Assembly (NCBI GenBank): GCA_050031985.1
Contig: JBNAIG010000042.1
Location: forward strand, 41,473 to 105,472
DNA from: SZUA-368 sp028533045
Lineage (GTDB): Bacteria > Spirochaetota > Spirochaetia > DSM-2461
DNA: 64,000 nucleotides
Direction: 5' to 3'
Made by a program: the position numbers and the translations under genes. Positions 55,973 to 64,000 of the stretch are shown here, one piece after another (position 1 is the first letter of the stretch; the number at the start of each line of letters is the position of its first letter). The notes beneath the pieces were generated by a model, which saw only the letters and a program-made list of their open reading frames with translations, did no database searches and was not told the DNA's origin.

Positions 55973-57048
55973 ATACCTTCCTTAACCAGTTCGTCCAGTA
56001 TTTCAATGAAGCGGCGGTTGTTTTCTTCCGTACCCACGGTGTAGCGTATGGAGCGGGGGAGGCCGAAGGATTTGAGGTCCCGTATGACGATACCCCTATC
56101 GGCATAGCCCTTAAAAATGTCGGCTCCCGGTGTTTGAAAGGTCATACAGAGAAAGTTGCTCTGCGTGGGGTAGTAGGTTACGCCCCGCTTGTCCAACTCC
56201 TCGTAGAGATACTTTTTACCGGCGAAGGTCATTTGCCGGGATTTTTCGTAGAACTCTTCGTCATCCAGAGCCGCCTCCGCAGCCGCCTGTGCAGGGGTGT
56301 TTACATTAAAGGCGTGTTTGGCGTGGTTGAGTGCTTCTATTAGTTCAACATTTCCCATGGCGTAGCCCACTCGAAGGGCGGCAAGGCCGTAAATCTTGGA
56401 GTAAGTCCGGGCTATAAGCAGGTTAGGCCAGTCCTTGAGGAGCTTGGGTGAGTCGGGATAATCGGGGGCTTCCGATCGGTCTACATAATCAAAATAGGCT
56501 TCGTCCAGGAAAACCACCACATTTTGCGGAACCTTTTTAAGAAAGGTAATTAACTCGGCCTCGCCAAAGTAGCGTCCGGTGGGGTTGTTGGGGTTGCAGA
56601 GAAAGATTATTTTCGTTTTTTCCGTAATCCCCTTGGCCAAAGCGTCCAGGTTAAAGTTACCCTCCTTTAAAGGAACTGTATTGCAGGTTCCTCCAAAGGA
56701 TTTTACGGAAAAATTGTATTCGGAGAAGGTATTTTCACAGGTCAATCCTTCGTCCCCCGTGTTAATGAGGGCTCCCGAGGCGAAGACCATCAGCTCATCG
56801 GAGCCGTTTCCCACAATAATATTTTCCTTGGAGAGGCCGTTCCGAGCGGCGATTTTTTCTCGCAGGGCGGTACACATCCCGTCGGGATAGCGATGAACCG
56901 AGGCAAGAGAGTCGGCGGCTGCCTTGATGGCGGCCGGGCAGGGGCCCAGGGGGTTTTCGTTGGATGAGAGTTTAATGGCGTTGGGCAGCTTTTTTCCCGC
57001 CGCATAGGGGGGGAGGTCGGCCAGACTTTCTTTGATAAATCGATTCAT
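55960..57048 (-). CDS. hisC: Histidinol-phosphate aminotransferase-like enzyme
   Basis: 362 residues, fold-type I PLP enzyme. N-terminal KLSSNENPLGPCPAAIKA, IVGNGSDELMVFASGAL, FLCNPNNPTGRYF, VVFLDEAYFDY and the PLP-lysine motif ARTYSKIYGLAALRVGYAMG. C-terminal GIVIRDLKSFGLPRSIRYTV. It transaminates imidazole-acetol phosphate in histidine synthesis and often aromatic keto acids too. It is not in a his operon; it overlaps the PrsW gene. Confidence 0.88.
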   Translation of the reverse strand: MNRFIKESLADLPPYAAGKKLPNAIKLSSNENPLGPCPAAIKAAADSLASVHRYPDGMCTALREKIAARNGLSKENIIVGNGSDELMVFASGALINTGDEGLTCENTFSEYNFSVKSFGGTCNTVPLKEGNFNLDALAKGITEKTKIIFLCNPNNPTGRYFGEAELITFLKKVPQNVVVFLDEAYFDYVDRSEAPDYPDSPKLLKDWPNLLIARTYSKIYGLAALRVGYAMGNVELIEALNHAKHAFNVNTPAQAAAEAALDDEEFYEKSRQMTFAGKKYLYEELDKRGVTYYPTQSNFLCMTFQTPGADIFKGYADRGIVIRDLKSFGLPRSIRYTVGTEENNRRFIEILDELVKEGICTI

Positions 57049-57090
57049 AAGGCCATATTAGCAGTTCGGACTTTTTTTTTCAACTTTTCC

Positions 57091-57121
57091 TTGACCCTGA
57101 CGCTGCGTAAGACTCTATACT
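57091..57121 (+). promoter_or_regulatory. MerR-type promoter with 19-bp spacer
   Basis: TTGACC (57,091-57,096), a 19-bp spacer and TATACT (57,116-57,121). The spacer contains the palindrome ACGCTGCGT at 57,100-57,108. Overlong spacers are the hallmark of promoters activated by MerR-family regulators. The ATG at 57,131 lies 9 bp after the -10 box, without a ribosome site. Confidence 0.65.
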
Positions 57122-57130
57122 GGTCTTATC

Positions 57131-58024
57131 ATGATGAAAATAGGTGAATTCGCCAAGGAAAACAACACTACCGTTCGGACCCTTCGCCACTATGAGTCGC
57201 TGGGACTCCTGATGCCCGCCGAGATCGACCGGTTTACCGGTTACCGTTTCTATAAAAAGGAGCAGGTTTCAAGGCTGAAGGGGATTCAGCTCTTCAAGGA
57301 CCTGGGATTTTCCCTTTCCGAGATTACTTCATTATTAGAAGACGAGTGGGACAGGGAAGAGTTGACGGGCCTTTTGAGTCGAAAGAGTGTCCAGGCCCGG
57401 ATAGACCGGATGAGCGCCTGTGAGCGCGGTTTGGGATTGGAGAGTCTCCTGGCGCAGGTGAAGAAGATGCCCGAAGGTAGGTTGATTAATCTTTTGGAGG
57501 TATCCGATTTGAGTATTAGGAAAAAAAGAATTCCCAAGGGGGATTCGCTTATGGACAGTTTTAGACTGATTTGGGAAAAGGCTGTGGGGGAGAAAAAAAA
57601 CGTCAGCCTTATGATTATTGATATCGATTTTTTTGCCCGTATTAATGAGGAGTCCGGCCGACGGGTGGGGGACGCTGTTATTGATGCGGTAAGACGAAGC
57701 ATCGAGGAACATTCGCCCGAGGGGAGCGGTCTTTTTTGGGGTAATCTCTCTGTGATGGAGCACAAAGGGGGCGATGAATTTCTTAACTGGATGGAGTGTT
57801 CTCCCGAAGAGGGCATGCGGGTGGCAGAGGCTATTCGGGCCGATGTGGCCCATATCGATTTCTCCTATATGAATAGGGAAAGGCCTGCCACTTTGAGTAT
57901 TGGGGTGGTTCACTCCCGGGACTTTGGGGAAGATTTTGAGAACTTTATCCGCCAAGGGGACGGGGCACTCTCCGATGCCAAGCTGGGGGGACGGAACAGG
58001 GTTTCTGTGGCTTTGCCCGGTTAA
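57131..58024 (+). CDS. MerR-family regulator fused to a GGDEF domain
   Basis: 297 residues. The N-terminal MerR winged helix (3-70) reads MKIGEFAKENNTTVRTLRHY, then FTGYRFYKKEQVSRLKGI and DLGFSLSEI, followed by a helical linker to about 130. Residues about 140-297 are a GGDEF domain: LMIIDIDFFARINEESGRRV, intact GGDEF at 213-217 and a late TLSIGVVHSRDFG. No RxxD inhibitory site is seen five residues before GGDEF. The protein may link DNA binding to c-di-GMP synthesis or binding. Its own promoter has the 19-bp MerR-type spacer, suggesting autoregulation. Confidence 0.82.
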   Translation: MMKIGEFAKENNTTVRTLRHYESLGLLMPAEIDRFTGYRFYKKEQVSRLKGIQLFKDLGFSLSEITSLLEDEWDREELTGLLSRKSVQARIDRMSACERGLGLESLLAQVKKMPEGRLINLLEVSDLSIRKKRIPKGDSLMDSFRLIWEKAVGEKKNVSLMIIDIDFFARINEESGRRVGDAVIDAVRRSIEEHSPEGSGLFWGNLSVMEHKGGDEFLNWMECSPEEGMRVAEAIRADVAHIDFSYMNRERPATLSIGVVHSRDFGEDFENFIRQGDGALSDAKLGGRNRVSVALPG

Positions 58025-59523
58025 AAGAGCCGGGAAATTTTGTGGAAGAATTCTTCCGGGGCGAAGGGTTTGCTTATGTAGGCGTTGAAGCCGTGCTTTT
58101 CTATACTGTCCTGATCGTCACCGGAGGCCATGGCCGTGAGGGCTATGATGGGAACCGGGCGGCGGTCGCTGGCCCCTTCGTGGTCTCGGATCTTGGTGAA
58201 CGCCTCAAAACCGTCCATTTCGGGCATGTGCATGTCCATAAGGATGAGGTCGGGCCGTTCCGTTATGAAGGCTTCGTAGGCTTCGCGCCCGTTGGCTGCT
58301 TCGATTATCCGGCAGGATTTCGTCTCAAGCAGTCTACAGGCGAGAAGTCGGTTTACCCTATTGTCTTCGGCTATCAAGATAGCTTTGTCTTTCCAATCTT
58401 CCTCATTGACAGCTTCGGTTATCTCATGTGAAGAAGAGCTGCTTTTCTCCGGTTGTTCCGGACACTTAAGTTCCAATTCAAAGGTAAAGGTTGTGCCGTC
58501 TCCCGGGTAGCTGTCCACGGTAAGGGCTCCTCCCATCATGGTGGCCAGGGAGGAACTAATGGCCAGTCCCAGACCGGTCCCCCCGTACTTTCGTGTGGTG
58601 GAGGTGTCTGCCTGGCTAAAGGCCTGGAATAGTTCATCCTGTTTCTCCCGGGGAATTCCGATTCCCGAATCGGCTACAGAAGATATAAGGAAGAACCTCT
58701 TGCCCGGTCTTTCTTCGAGGAAGGTCGTCACTTTTACAAAACCACGGCTGGTGAATTTCATGGCATTTCCTATTATATTAAGGAAAATCTGTTTGATTCT
58801 GAGGGGATCCCCCAAAAGTTCTGCGGGAAGGTCCTGTGCTTCCACTTCAAAACGAAGCCCTTTGCTCTCCAGCTGGGGTCTGAAGAAATGCTCCACCTCT
58901 TCTATCATTTTGCTTGGAGAAAAGGGGATTTCTTCCAGTGTCATTTTACCGGAACGCATTTTGGAGAAGTCCAGTATGTCGTTGATTATGTGGAGGAGGG
59001 CATCGGCGGAAATCTTGATGATATTCAGGTATTCCCGCTGCTCATCATTCAGGCTTGTCTGCATCACTAGTTCGGTCATTCCGATAATGCCGTTCATGGG
59101 GGTACGGATTTCGTGGGACACATTGGCCAGGAAGGCGGACCTCTCTTCAAATGCCTCGTCCCGCTTTTTTTCCTGTTCCTTTTCATTGAAAAAGCTGTTC
59201 ACAGAGACCGATTCCACCTCTTCCAATTGATAAATAAGGTATTTGATTTTCCCATCATTTTCCAAAGGGTTACAGGTATATTTAAGGGGCTTACCGCCCG
59301 GGCCGTTCCAGAAGCCTTCCCGATTGTCCAACGATTCTTCACCGGAAGGAAAGAACTCCCGCACCGATTGGCGCAGAAGCCCTTTTCGTGATTGTCCCAA
59401 CAGGGTGGCGGAGCTTTCTGTGGCTTCCAATATATCTCCTCCGCCGGTGGCAATGAGGATGGGTCTTTCTTCGAGTTCAAAGAGATGTCTGTAAAATTCC
59501 AGGGGAAGTTGCCTTCTGTGCAT
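58021..59523 (-). CDS. Hybrid sensor histidine kinase/response regulator
   Basis: 500 residues from the ATG with GAGGT upstream; a longer frame to 59,640 lacks support. N-terminal PAS-like segment (about 10-105), no membrane helix, so cytoplasmic. HisKA with His137 in FLANVSHEIRTPMNGIIGMT, HATPase (NIIGNAMKFTSRG, DSGIGIPREKQDELFQAFSQ, GGTGLGLAIS), then a receiver with Asp430 in LILMDMHMPEMDG and Lys near 485 (YISKPF). No HPt or output domain. Its stop overlaps the MerR-GGDEF stop by 4 bp, tail to tail. Confidence 0.92.
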   Translation of the reverse strand: MHRRQLPLEFYRHLFELEERPILIATGGGDILEATESSATLLGQSRKGLLRQSVREFFPSGEESLDNREGFWNGPGGKPLKYTCNPLENDGKIKYLIYQLEEVESVSVNSFFNEKEQEKKRDEAFEERSAFLANVSHEIRTPMNGIIGMTELVMQTSLNDEQREYLNIIKISADALLHIINDILDFSKMRSGKMTLEEIPFSPSKMIEEVEHFFRPQLESKGLRFEVEAQDLPAELLGDPLRIKQIFLNIIGNAMKFTSRGFVKVTTFLEERPGKRFFLISSVADSGIGIPREKQDELFQAFSQADTSTTRKYGGTGLGLAISSSLATMMGGALTVDSYPGDGTTFTFELELKCPEQPEKSSSSSHEITEAVNEEDWKDKAILIAEDNRVNRLLACRLLETKSCRIIEAANGREAYEAFITERPDLILMDMHMPEMDGFEAFTKIRDHEGASDRRPVPIIALTAMASGDDQDSIEKHGFNAYISKPFAPEEFFHKISRLF

Positions 59524-59670
59524 GTGTACCTCTTTTATGAATATAAAAGGTGGGGAGGAAAAAATCCATCTTTTTTGATGGCAAATTGGCAGGAATAGAC
59601 CAAAAGTTGCCGGGGCTTGATCTTCCGCGTGGTTTCTCACTATTATAACGCTACTGTCAGGAGATGGAAT

Positions 59671-60891
59671 ATGAGAGATGAACTACAGAAGAAATTTGAC
59701 GAATACAAAGCCCTTGGGCTCTCCTTAAATATGCAGAGAGGCCAGCCGGCGGATGAAAATTTCGATCTCTCCAATCCCATGTTAACCATTGCAGGCGAAG
59801 AGGATATGGTTGTTTCCGGCGTTTCCCTTCGAAACTATCCCGGCGGGGTTTACGGCATACAGGAAGCCCGTGAGCTATTTGGGGACATTCTTAAGGTAAA
59901 GCCGGAAGAAGTCCTTTGCGGGAACAACTCCAGTCTAAAAATGTTAAGTAACCTGCTTATGTGGGCCCTCCTTAAGGGGATGAAGGATTCTCCCGCTCCC
60001 TGGGTAGGGGATAAACCTAAAATGATCGTTACCGTTCCCGGTTATGACCGTCATTTTCTTATTTTGGAAACACTGGGATTTGAACTGGTAACGGTTCCCA
60101 TGGGCCCTGACGGACCGGATATGGACAAGGTTGAGAGCCTTGTTGCAACGGACAGCCGCATAAAGGGAATCCTTTTTGTTCCCACCTACAGTAATCCTAC
60201 GGGAGATTCTATCTCTCTTTCCACGGCGGAAAGATTGGCTTCCATGGAGTGTGCCGCTCCGGATTTCACTATTTTTGCCGACGACGCCTACGGGGTCCAT
60301 CACGTGGTGGATAACCCTTCCGACGTTCCCAGCCTTATTCGCGTGTGCGAAGAGAAGGGAAATCGGGACAGAACCTTTGTATTTGGTTCCACATCAAAGA
60401 TTACCTTTGCCGGGGCGGGAATTGCCGCCATGGCTTCTTCTCCGGACAATCTGGCCTGGTTTGCCAAGCTTCTGGGCACCCAGTTTATCGGTCCCAATAA
60501 GATTGAACTATACCGGCATGTCAAGTTTATCAGACAGTTTCCCGGTGGTCTTCAGGGGCTTATGAGAAAGCATGCGGAACTACTCAAACCCAAGTTTGAT
60601 GCAGTGGAAGAGGTGCTCGAACGGGAGCTGGGCGGAACCGATCTGGCCCGCTGGACCGTTCCCCACGGGGGCTACTTTGTCAGCCTCGATACGACCAAGC
60701 CCGTGGCGGACAAGGTGATAGAACTGGCCCGGGAGGCCGGTGTAGCCCTCACACCTGCGGGAGCCACCTTCCCCGGTAAAAATGACCCTAACAACAGTAA
60801 TATTCGTCTGGCCCCGTCACGTCCGCCTTTGGCAGAAGTGGTCAAGGCCATGGAAATCGTCGCCCTCTGTATAAAACTGGCTTCGGAGTAG
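59671..60891 (+). CDS. MocR-like class I/II aminotransferase (AspC of the Rv3722c type)
   Basis: 406 residues from the ATG with CAGGAG upstream. N-terminal LSLNMQRGQPADENFDLSNP, RNYPGGVYGIQEARELFGDI, CGNNSSLKML, FVPTYSNPTGDSISL, FADDAYGVHH and PLP-lysine FVFGSTSKITFAGAGIAAM. The pattern fits the aminotransferase family described for Mycobacterium Rv3722c, which transaminates aspartate/glutamate. No GntR DNA-binding domain is present. It is 4 bp before trkA. Confidence 0.83.
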   Translation: MRDELQKKFDEYKALGLSLNMQRGQPADENFDLSNPMLTIAGEEDMVVSGVSLRNYPGGVYGIQEARELFGDILKVKPEEVLCGNNSSLKMLSNLLMWALLKGMKDSPAPWVGDKPKMIVTVPGYDRHFLILETLGFELVTVPMGPDGPDMDKVESLVATDSRIKGILFVPTYSNPTGDSISLSTAERLASMECAAPDFTIFADDAYGVHHVVDNPSDVPSLIRVCEEKGNRDRTFVFGSTSKITFAGAGIAAMASSPDNLAWFAKLLGTQFIGPNKIELYRHVKFIRQFPGGLQGLMRKHAELLKPKFDAVEEVLERELGGTDLARWTVPHGGYFVSLDTTKPVADKVIELAREAGVALTPAGATFPGKNDPNNSNIRLAPSRPPLAEVVKAMEIVALCIKLASE

Positions 60892-60895
60892 AAAC

Positions 60896-62305
60896 ATGTA
60901 CATAGTTATCCTGGGTGCGGGACGCATAGGTTATCAGCTGGCCCGTCAGTTAATCGACGAAGGGAAGAATGTAGCCCTTATTGAAAGCGACAAGGATACC
61001 GCCCGGGACGTACTGGCCCGGCTGGACTGTCTTGTGGTAAATGAAAACGGCACCAGCCTGGAGGCCCTTAAAAAAGCGGGGATTCAGAAGGCCGACGCCT
61101 TTGTAAGCGTAACCGAGTTTGACGAAGTTAATATGATTGCCTGCGGTCTGGTTTCTTCCGAGTTTGAGAAGCCCGTCACCATCGCTCGGGTGAAGAATGT
61201 GGATTACTCCCGCACCAAACTACTGGCCTATCCCTTCCTGGGAATCGACTACATCATCAATCCGGAAATTGAAGCGGCCAAGGCGATTCTGCGATCCGTA
61301 GAGAACGGTGCCCGCAGTGACGTGATGCTTTTTGATAACAAAACCTTTCAGATTCGGGATTTGGTTATTGGATCGGACTCTCTTTTTCTGGGGCGTCCCC
61401 TCCAGGAACTTCGCCAGGAATTCAAATATGAGTTTTTGGTAGCCGTTATTCTTCGGGACAATTATTACATCATCCCCACGGGAACTACCACTTTTAACGA
61501 AAACGACAAAGTATACATCCTTTCCACCGAAGAGGGGCTCAAGCATATCTTTGAGAGGGAAAAACAGGATCACAGAGATTTTGACCGAATTGTCCTTGTG
61601 GGAGGCGGCACGGTGGGAACCTATGTGGCGGACGGACTGATTCAGGAGGACAAGGAAGACGGGAGCTTCATGGAGAAGTTCAAGAGTCTGACTTCCCGAG
61701 CGGGTCGAAAAAAGGGAAGTAACCTTCATATCATCGATAAGAATTATGATAAGTGCAAGGTTCTGGCCGAGCGCTATCCCAATGCCCTTGTTACCTGTGA
61801 AGACGTCACGGACGAGGGGATTCTGGAGCAGATGAAGCTCCGCCATAAGGATCTGATTATCACCACTACCAACAGTCAGGAGATGAATGTGATGACATCG
61901 GTCTACGCCAAAGCCCTTGGGGTGGGCGGGGCCATTTCTCTGGTAACACGCAAGAATTACCGGCACATTGCACACAGACTGAATCTGGACGTGACAATCA
62001 GCCGGAACACCACCATGGTTAACTCTATCCTAAAGATAATTCGTCACGGAAATATCAAGAATGTTCATGCCATTTCCGAGGGGACCCTGGAAGTGATTGA
62101 GTTCTCTCTGGACAAGGAATCCGCCGTATTGGGCAAGCCGCTTAAGGAAATCAAGCTTCCTAAGAATACGCTGGTCCTTTTCCTAACCCGTGGGGAAGAT
62201 ACTATTTTTGCCCATGGTGATATGGTGCTGAACAAAAACGACCATGTTGTTATTTTGACTGAGCGTGAGTCTATTCAGCAGATAGAAAGGATGATTGCCG
62301 GGTAG
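60896..62305 (+). CDS. trkA: Trk potassium uptake regulatory subunit TrkA
   Basis: 469 residues, full-length duplicated form. First RCK-N domain with VILGAGRIGYQLARQLIDEG at 3-22 and Asp/Glu at strand 2 (ALIESD). First RCK-C near 145-225. Second NAD-binding RIVLVGGGTVGTYVADGL near 235, with HIIDKNYDKCKVLAERYP. Second RCK-C to the end. It gates TrkH in response to ATP/ADP and NAD(H). trkH follows after 3 bp. Confidence 0.95.
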   Translation: MYIVILGAGRIGYQLARQLIDEGKNVALIESDKDTARDVLARLDCLVVNENGTSLEALKKAGIQKADAFVSVTEFDEVNMIACGLVSSEFEKPVTIARVKNVDYSRTKLLAYPFLGIDYIINPEIEAAKAILRSVENGARSDVMLFDNKTFQIRDLVIGSDSLFLGRPLQELRQEFKYEFLVAVILRDNYYIIPTGTTTFNENDKVYILSTEEGLKHIFEREKQDHRDFDRIVLVGGGTVGTYVADGLIQEDKEDGSFMEKFKSLTSRAGRKKGSNLHIIDKNYDKCKVLAERYPNALVTCEDVTDEGILEQMKLRHKDLIITTTNSQEMNVMTSVYAKALGVGGAISLVTRKNYRHIAHRLNLDVTISRNTTMVNSILKIIRHGNIKNVHAISEGTLEVIEFSLDKESAVLGKPLKEIKLPKNTLVLFLTRGEDTIFAHGDMVLNKNDHVVILTERESIQQIERMIAG

Positions 62306-62308
62306 CCT

Positions 62309-63766
62309 ATGAACATGAAGCTTGTCATGCACGTCCTCTCTCTTATTGTGGGGATTGTTGTTGTTTTTATGCTGATGACCGGGGGAATTGCCCTGATCTG
62401 CGGAGAGCCCGGGGTGGCCCTGGTTTTCCTTAAAACCTTTCTTTATACCCTGCCTCCTATTCTGGTTGTCTATTTTGTAACTCGCTCTTCCCGGAAGAAG
62501 TCCGTACTGGGAACGAAGGACGGGTTTATGCTCGTTTCCCTGGCCTGGCTTTTCGCTTCCGCCGTGGGAGCTCTTCCCTATGTCATGAGCGGAGCCATCC
62601 CTTCATATACGGAGGCCTTTTTTGAAACCATGTCCGGTTTTACCACTACGGGAGCCTCTATCTTAACTGCCATTGAACCGCTCCCCCGGGGAATCTTGTT
62701 CTGGCGCTCCCTGACACACTGGCTGGGGGGAATGGGTATTGTTGTTCTGACTGTGGCTTTGCTTCCCATTTTAGGGGTGGGAGGCCTTCAGCTGCTTAAA
62801 GCGGAAGCTCCCGGACCGTCGGTGGATAAAATCACCCCAAAAATAACGGAAACAGCCAAAATCCTCTGGGCCATCTATGCGGGAATGACTGTACTGGAGA
62901 CGGCCCTGCTTATGGCGGGGGGGATGGACTGGTTCGATGCCCTGACCCATACCTTCGGAACACTGGCTACGGGGGGATTTTCCACGATGAACTCCAGTGT
63001 GGGGGCCTATGAATCGCCCTTTGTACATAATGTGATTACAACCTTTATGGTTATGGCGGGGCTGAACTTTGCCCTCTATTACCGTTTGCTGATTGGGGAT
63101 ATAAAGAACTTTTGGAAGGATACGGAGATGAAAGTCTACCTGTCTATTTTCTTTCTTATTTCCCTTCTTATGGCCCTGAATCTGCAGATAAGCGGAACCT
63201 ATGAAGGGTTCAATACCTCCTTTCGATTTTCTGCGTTCCAGGCGGCCAGCATCATAACCACAACCGGATTTGCCACGGCCGACTTTGCCCAGTGGCCTGA
63301 ATTCTCCCAGAATCTGCTCTTCTTTCTCATGTTTGTGGGAGGCTGTGCCGGATCTACCGGGGGAGGAATGAAAGTTGTAAGACTTACCATGCTTACCAAG
63401 GTAGGTTTGAACGAAATGAAGCGTTTTATCCATCCCAAGGGCATCTTTCCCCTTCGTATTAACGGGGAAGTAGTGAAAAAGGATATTGTCTATTCCATTG
63501 CCGGATTTGTGATGCTCTACCTGTTTATTTTGTTGCTTGTAACCCTTGCGGTTTCTTTTGGCGGCCATGACATAATAACCTCTTTTACCACGGCTCTTGC
63601 CACACTGGGCAACATTGGTCCCGGATTCGGTAAGGTGGGGCCTGCTATGAATTACCACTTCTATTCCGTCCCGATTAAGTGGATATTGAGTTTTGCCATG
63701 ATGTTGGGAAGACTTGAGATCTATACGGTTCTGGTGATTTTGACGCCTCATTTTTGGAAGAAGTAG
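62309..63766 (+). CDS. trkH: Trk potassium uptake channel subunit TrkH
   Basis: 485 residues with the four pseudo-repeats of the SKT family. Filter strands: GFTTTGASILT, TFGTLATGGFSTMN, ITTTGFATADF and TALATLGNIGPGFG. The first pore has the HWLGGMGIVVLTVALLP helix after it. A GGCAGSTGGGMKVVR loop is the intramembrane gate region. It imports K+ with TrkA control. Confidence 0.95.
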   Translation: MNMKLVMHVLSLIVGIVVVFMLMTGGIALICGEPGVALVFLKTFLYTLPPILVVYFVTRSSRKKSVLGTKDGFMLVSLAWLFASAVGALPYVMSGAIPSYTEAFFETMSGFTTTGASILTAIEPLPRGILFWRSLTHWLGGMGIVVLTVALLPILGVGGLQLLKAEAPGPSVDKITPKITETAKILWAIYAGMTVLETALLMAGGMDWFDALTHTFGTLATGGFSTMNSSVGAYESPFVHNVITTFMVMAGLNFALYYRLLIGDIKNFWKDTEMKVYLSIFFLISLLMALNLQISGTYEGFNTSFRFSAFQAASIITTTGFATADFAQWPEFSQNLLFFLMFVGGCAGSTGGGMKVVRLTMLTKVGLNEMKRFIHPKGIFPLRINGEVVKKDIVYSIAGFVMLYLFILLLVTLAVSFGGHDIITSFTTALATLGNIGPGFGKVGPAMNYHFYSVPIKWILSFAMMLGRLEIYTVLVILTPHFWKK

Positions 63767-63898
63767 CTTTCATTTTCCCTAAAAACTAATTTTTTCTCAC
63801 TTTTTTTCACTTTTTTTTGAAATTCTTGTCGGAATTCGCGTTTTTCCTCGTAGGTATAAGGTGTAGGACGGCCAACTTACAACAAAAAAACATTGAAT

Positions 63899-63914
63899 GG
63901 GGTGTGAGAACCCC
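63899..63914 (+). promoter_or_regulatory. Hairpin beside the ribosome site of the last gene
   Basis: GGGGT (63,899-63,903) pairs with ACCCC (63,910-63,914), 6-nt loop, ending directly before AAAGGAG. The rest of the 162-bp gap after trkH is T-rich (63,790-63,824) and contains TATAAG at about 63,855 as a possible -10 box. Confidence 0.4.
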
Positions 63915-63928
63915 AAAGGAGAATTAAG

Positions 63929-64000
63929 ATGAGCATGGTAAATTATTATTTGAGAAAGAATCCGTTGACCACTTCCACCGAGTACCCTTTTATGGCGCGG
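63929..64000 (+). CDS. HU-like DNA-binding protein, N-terminus only
   Basis: 24 codons reach the right edge, starting MSMVNYYLRKNPLTTSTEYP. AAAGGAG lies 8 bp upstream. The opening resembles the HU-type proteins with an extended N-terminus (HU-HIG class), which begin M-S-V-x-Y-x-L-x-x-R/K-N-P. Too little is present for certainty. Confidence 0.4.
   Translation, partial: MSMVNYYLRKNPLTTSTEYPFMAR

Overview
The window looks like chromosome from an anaerobic, free-living spirochaete (order Spirochaetales). This is inferred from gene content, not from a marker-gene match. The pointers are a long-type pyrophosphate-dependent phosphofructokinase, a bactofilin gene in a housekeeping operon, a chemoreceptor, several exported proteins whose signal peptides end in LFANG, and a desulfoferrodoxin/rubredoxin pair typical of anaerobes. 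Genes are tightly packed, with many 1-4 bp overlaps and several convergent pairs whose stop codons overlap. No prophage, insertion sequence, plasmid gene or CRISPR array is visible.

Layout. 1-6.2 kb: a sugar-sensor-like protein (cut by the left edge), a DRE-TIM aldolase behind a transcription attenuator with a Phe-rich leader peptide, and a GPH symporter/GH2 glycosidase operon. 6.2-11.5 kb: aroA, cmk, psuG, rdgB, a nitroreductase and an AraC regulator, all leftward, with heptanucleotide repeats at gene ends. 11.5-17.5 kb: two methyltransferases, a ~104-bp tandem repeat, and a signalling cluster (two-component system, secreted repeat protein, divergent ECF sigma factor, His-rich membrane protein). 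17.5-24.2 kb: PPi-PFK, a small zinc-ribbon gene, dnaX-ebfC-recR, a sugar-ABC ATPase and two tRNAs. 24.3-35 kb: chemoreceptor, oligopeptide ABC operon, AEC permease, CBS-PP2C phosphatase, VanY-type peptidase.

35-42.5 kb: an operon of AlaX, two small proteins, TyrA, bactofilin, a TPR protein and MtaB, followed by a DUF4143 ATPase that lies between the mtaB 3' end and a decayed second copy of that 3' end. 42.5-46.3 kb: ffh-rpsP-khpA-rimM-trmD-rplS. 46.3-50 kb: two-subunit fumarase, a B12/radical SAM protein, a small protein and a flavodoxin. 50-55.3 kb: glycosyltransferase, second two-component system with its own secreted neighbour, desulfoferrodoxin and rubredoxin. 55.3-64 kb: PrsW protease, HisC, a MerR-GGDEF fusion, a hybrid histidine kinase, a MocR-type aminotransferase, TrkA-TrkH, and the start of an HU-like gene.

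The most notable non-gene signals are the three-segment attenuator at 2.4-2.6 kb, an A10 slippage cassette inside dnaX, a 19-bp-spacer MerR-type promoter in front of the MerR-GGDEF gene, three direct repeats between the sigma factor and the two-component operon, a hairpin that hides the ribosome site of the PP2C phosphatase gene, and several promoters whose -10 box lies 6-9 bp before a start codon that has no Shine-Dalgarno.
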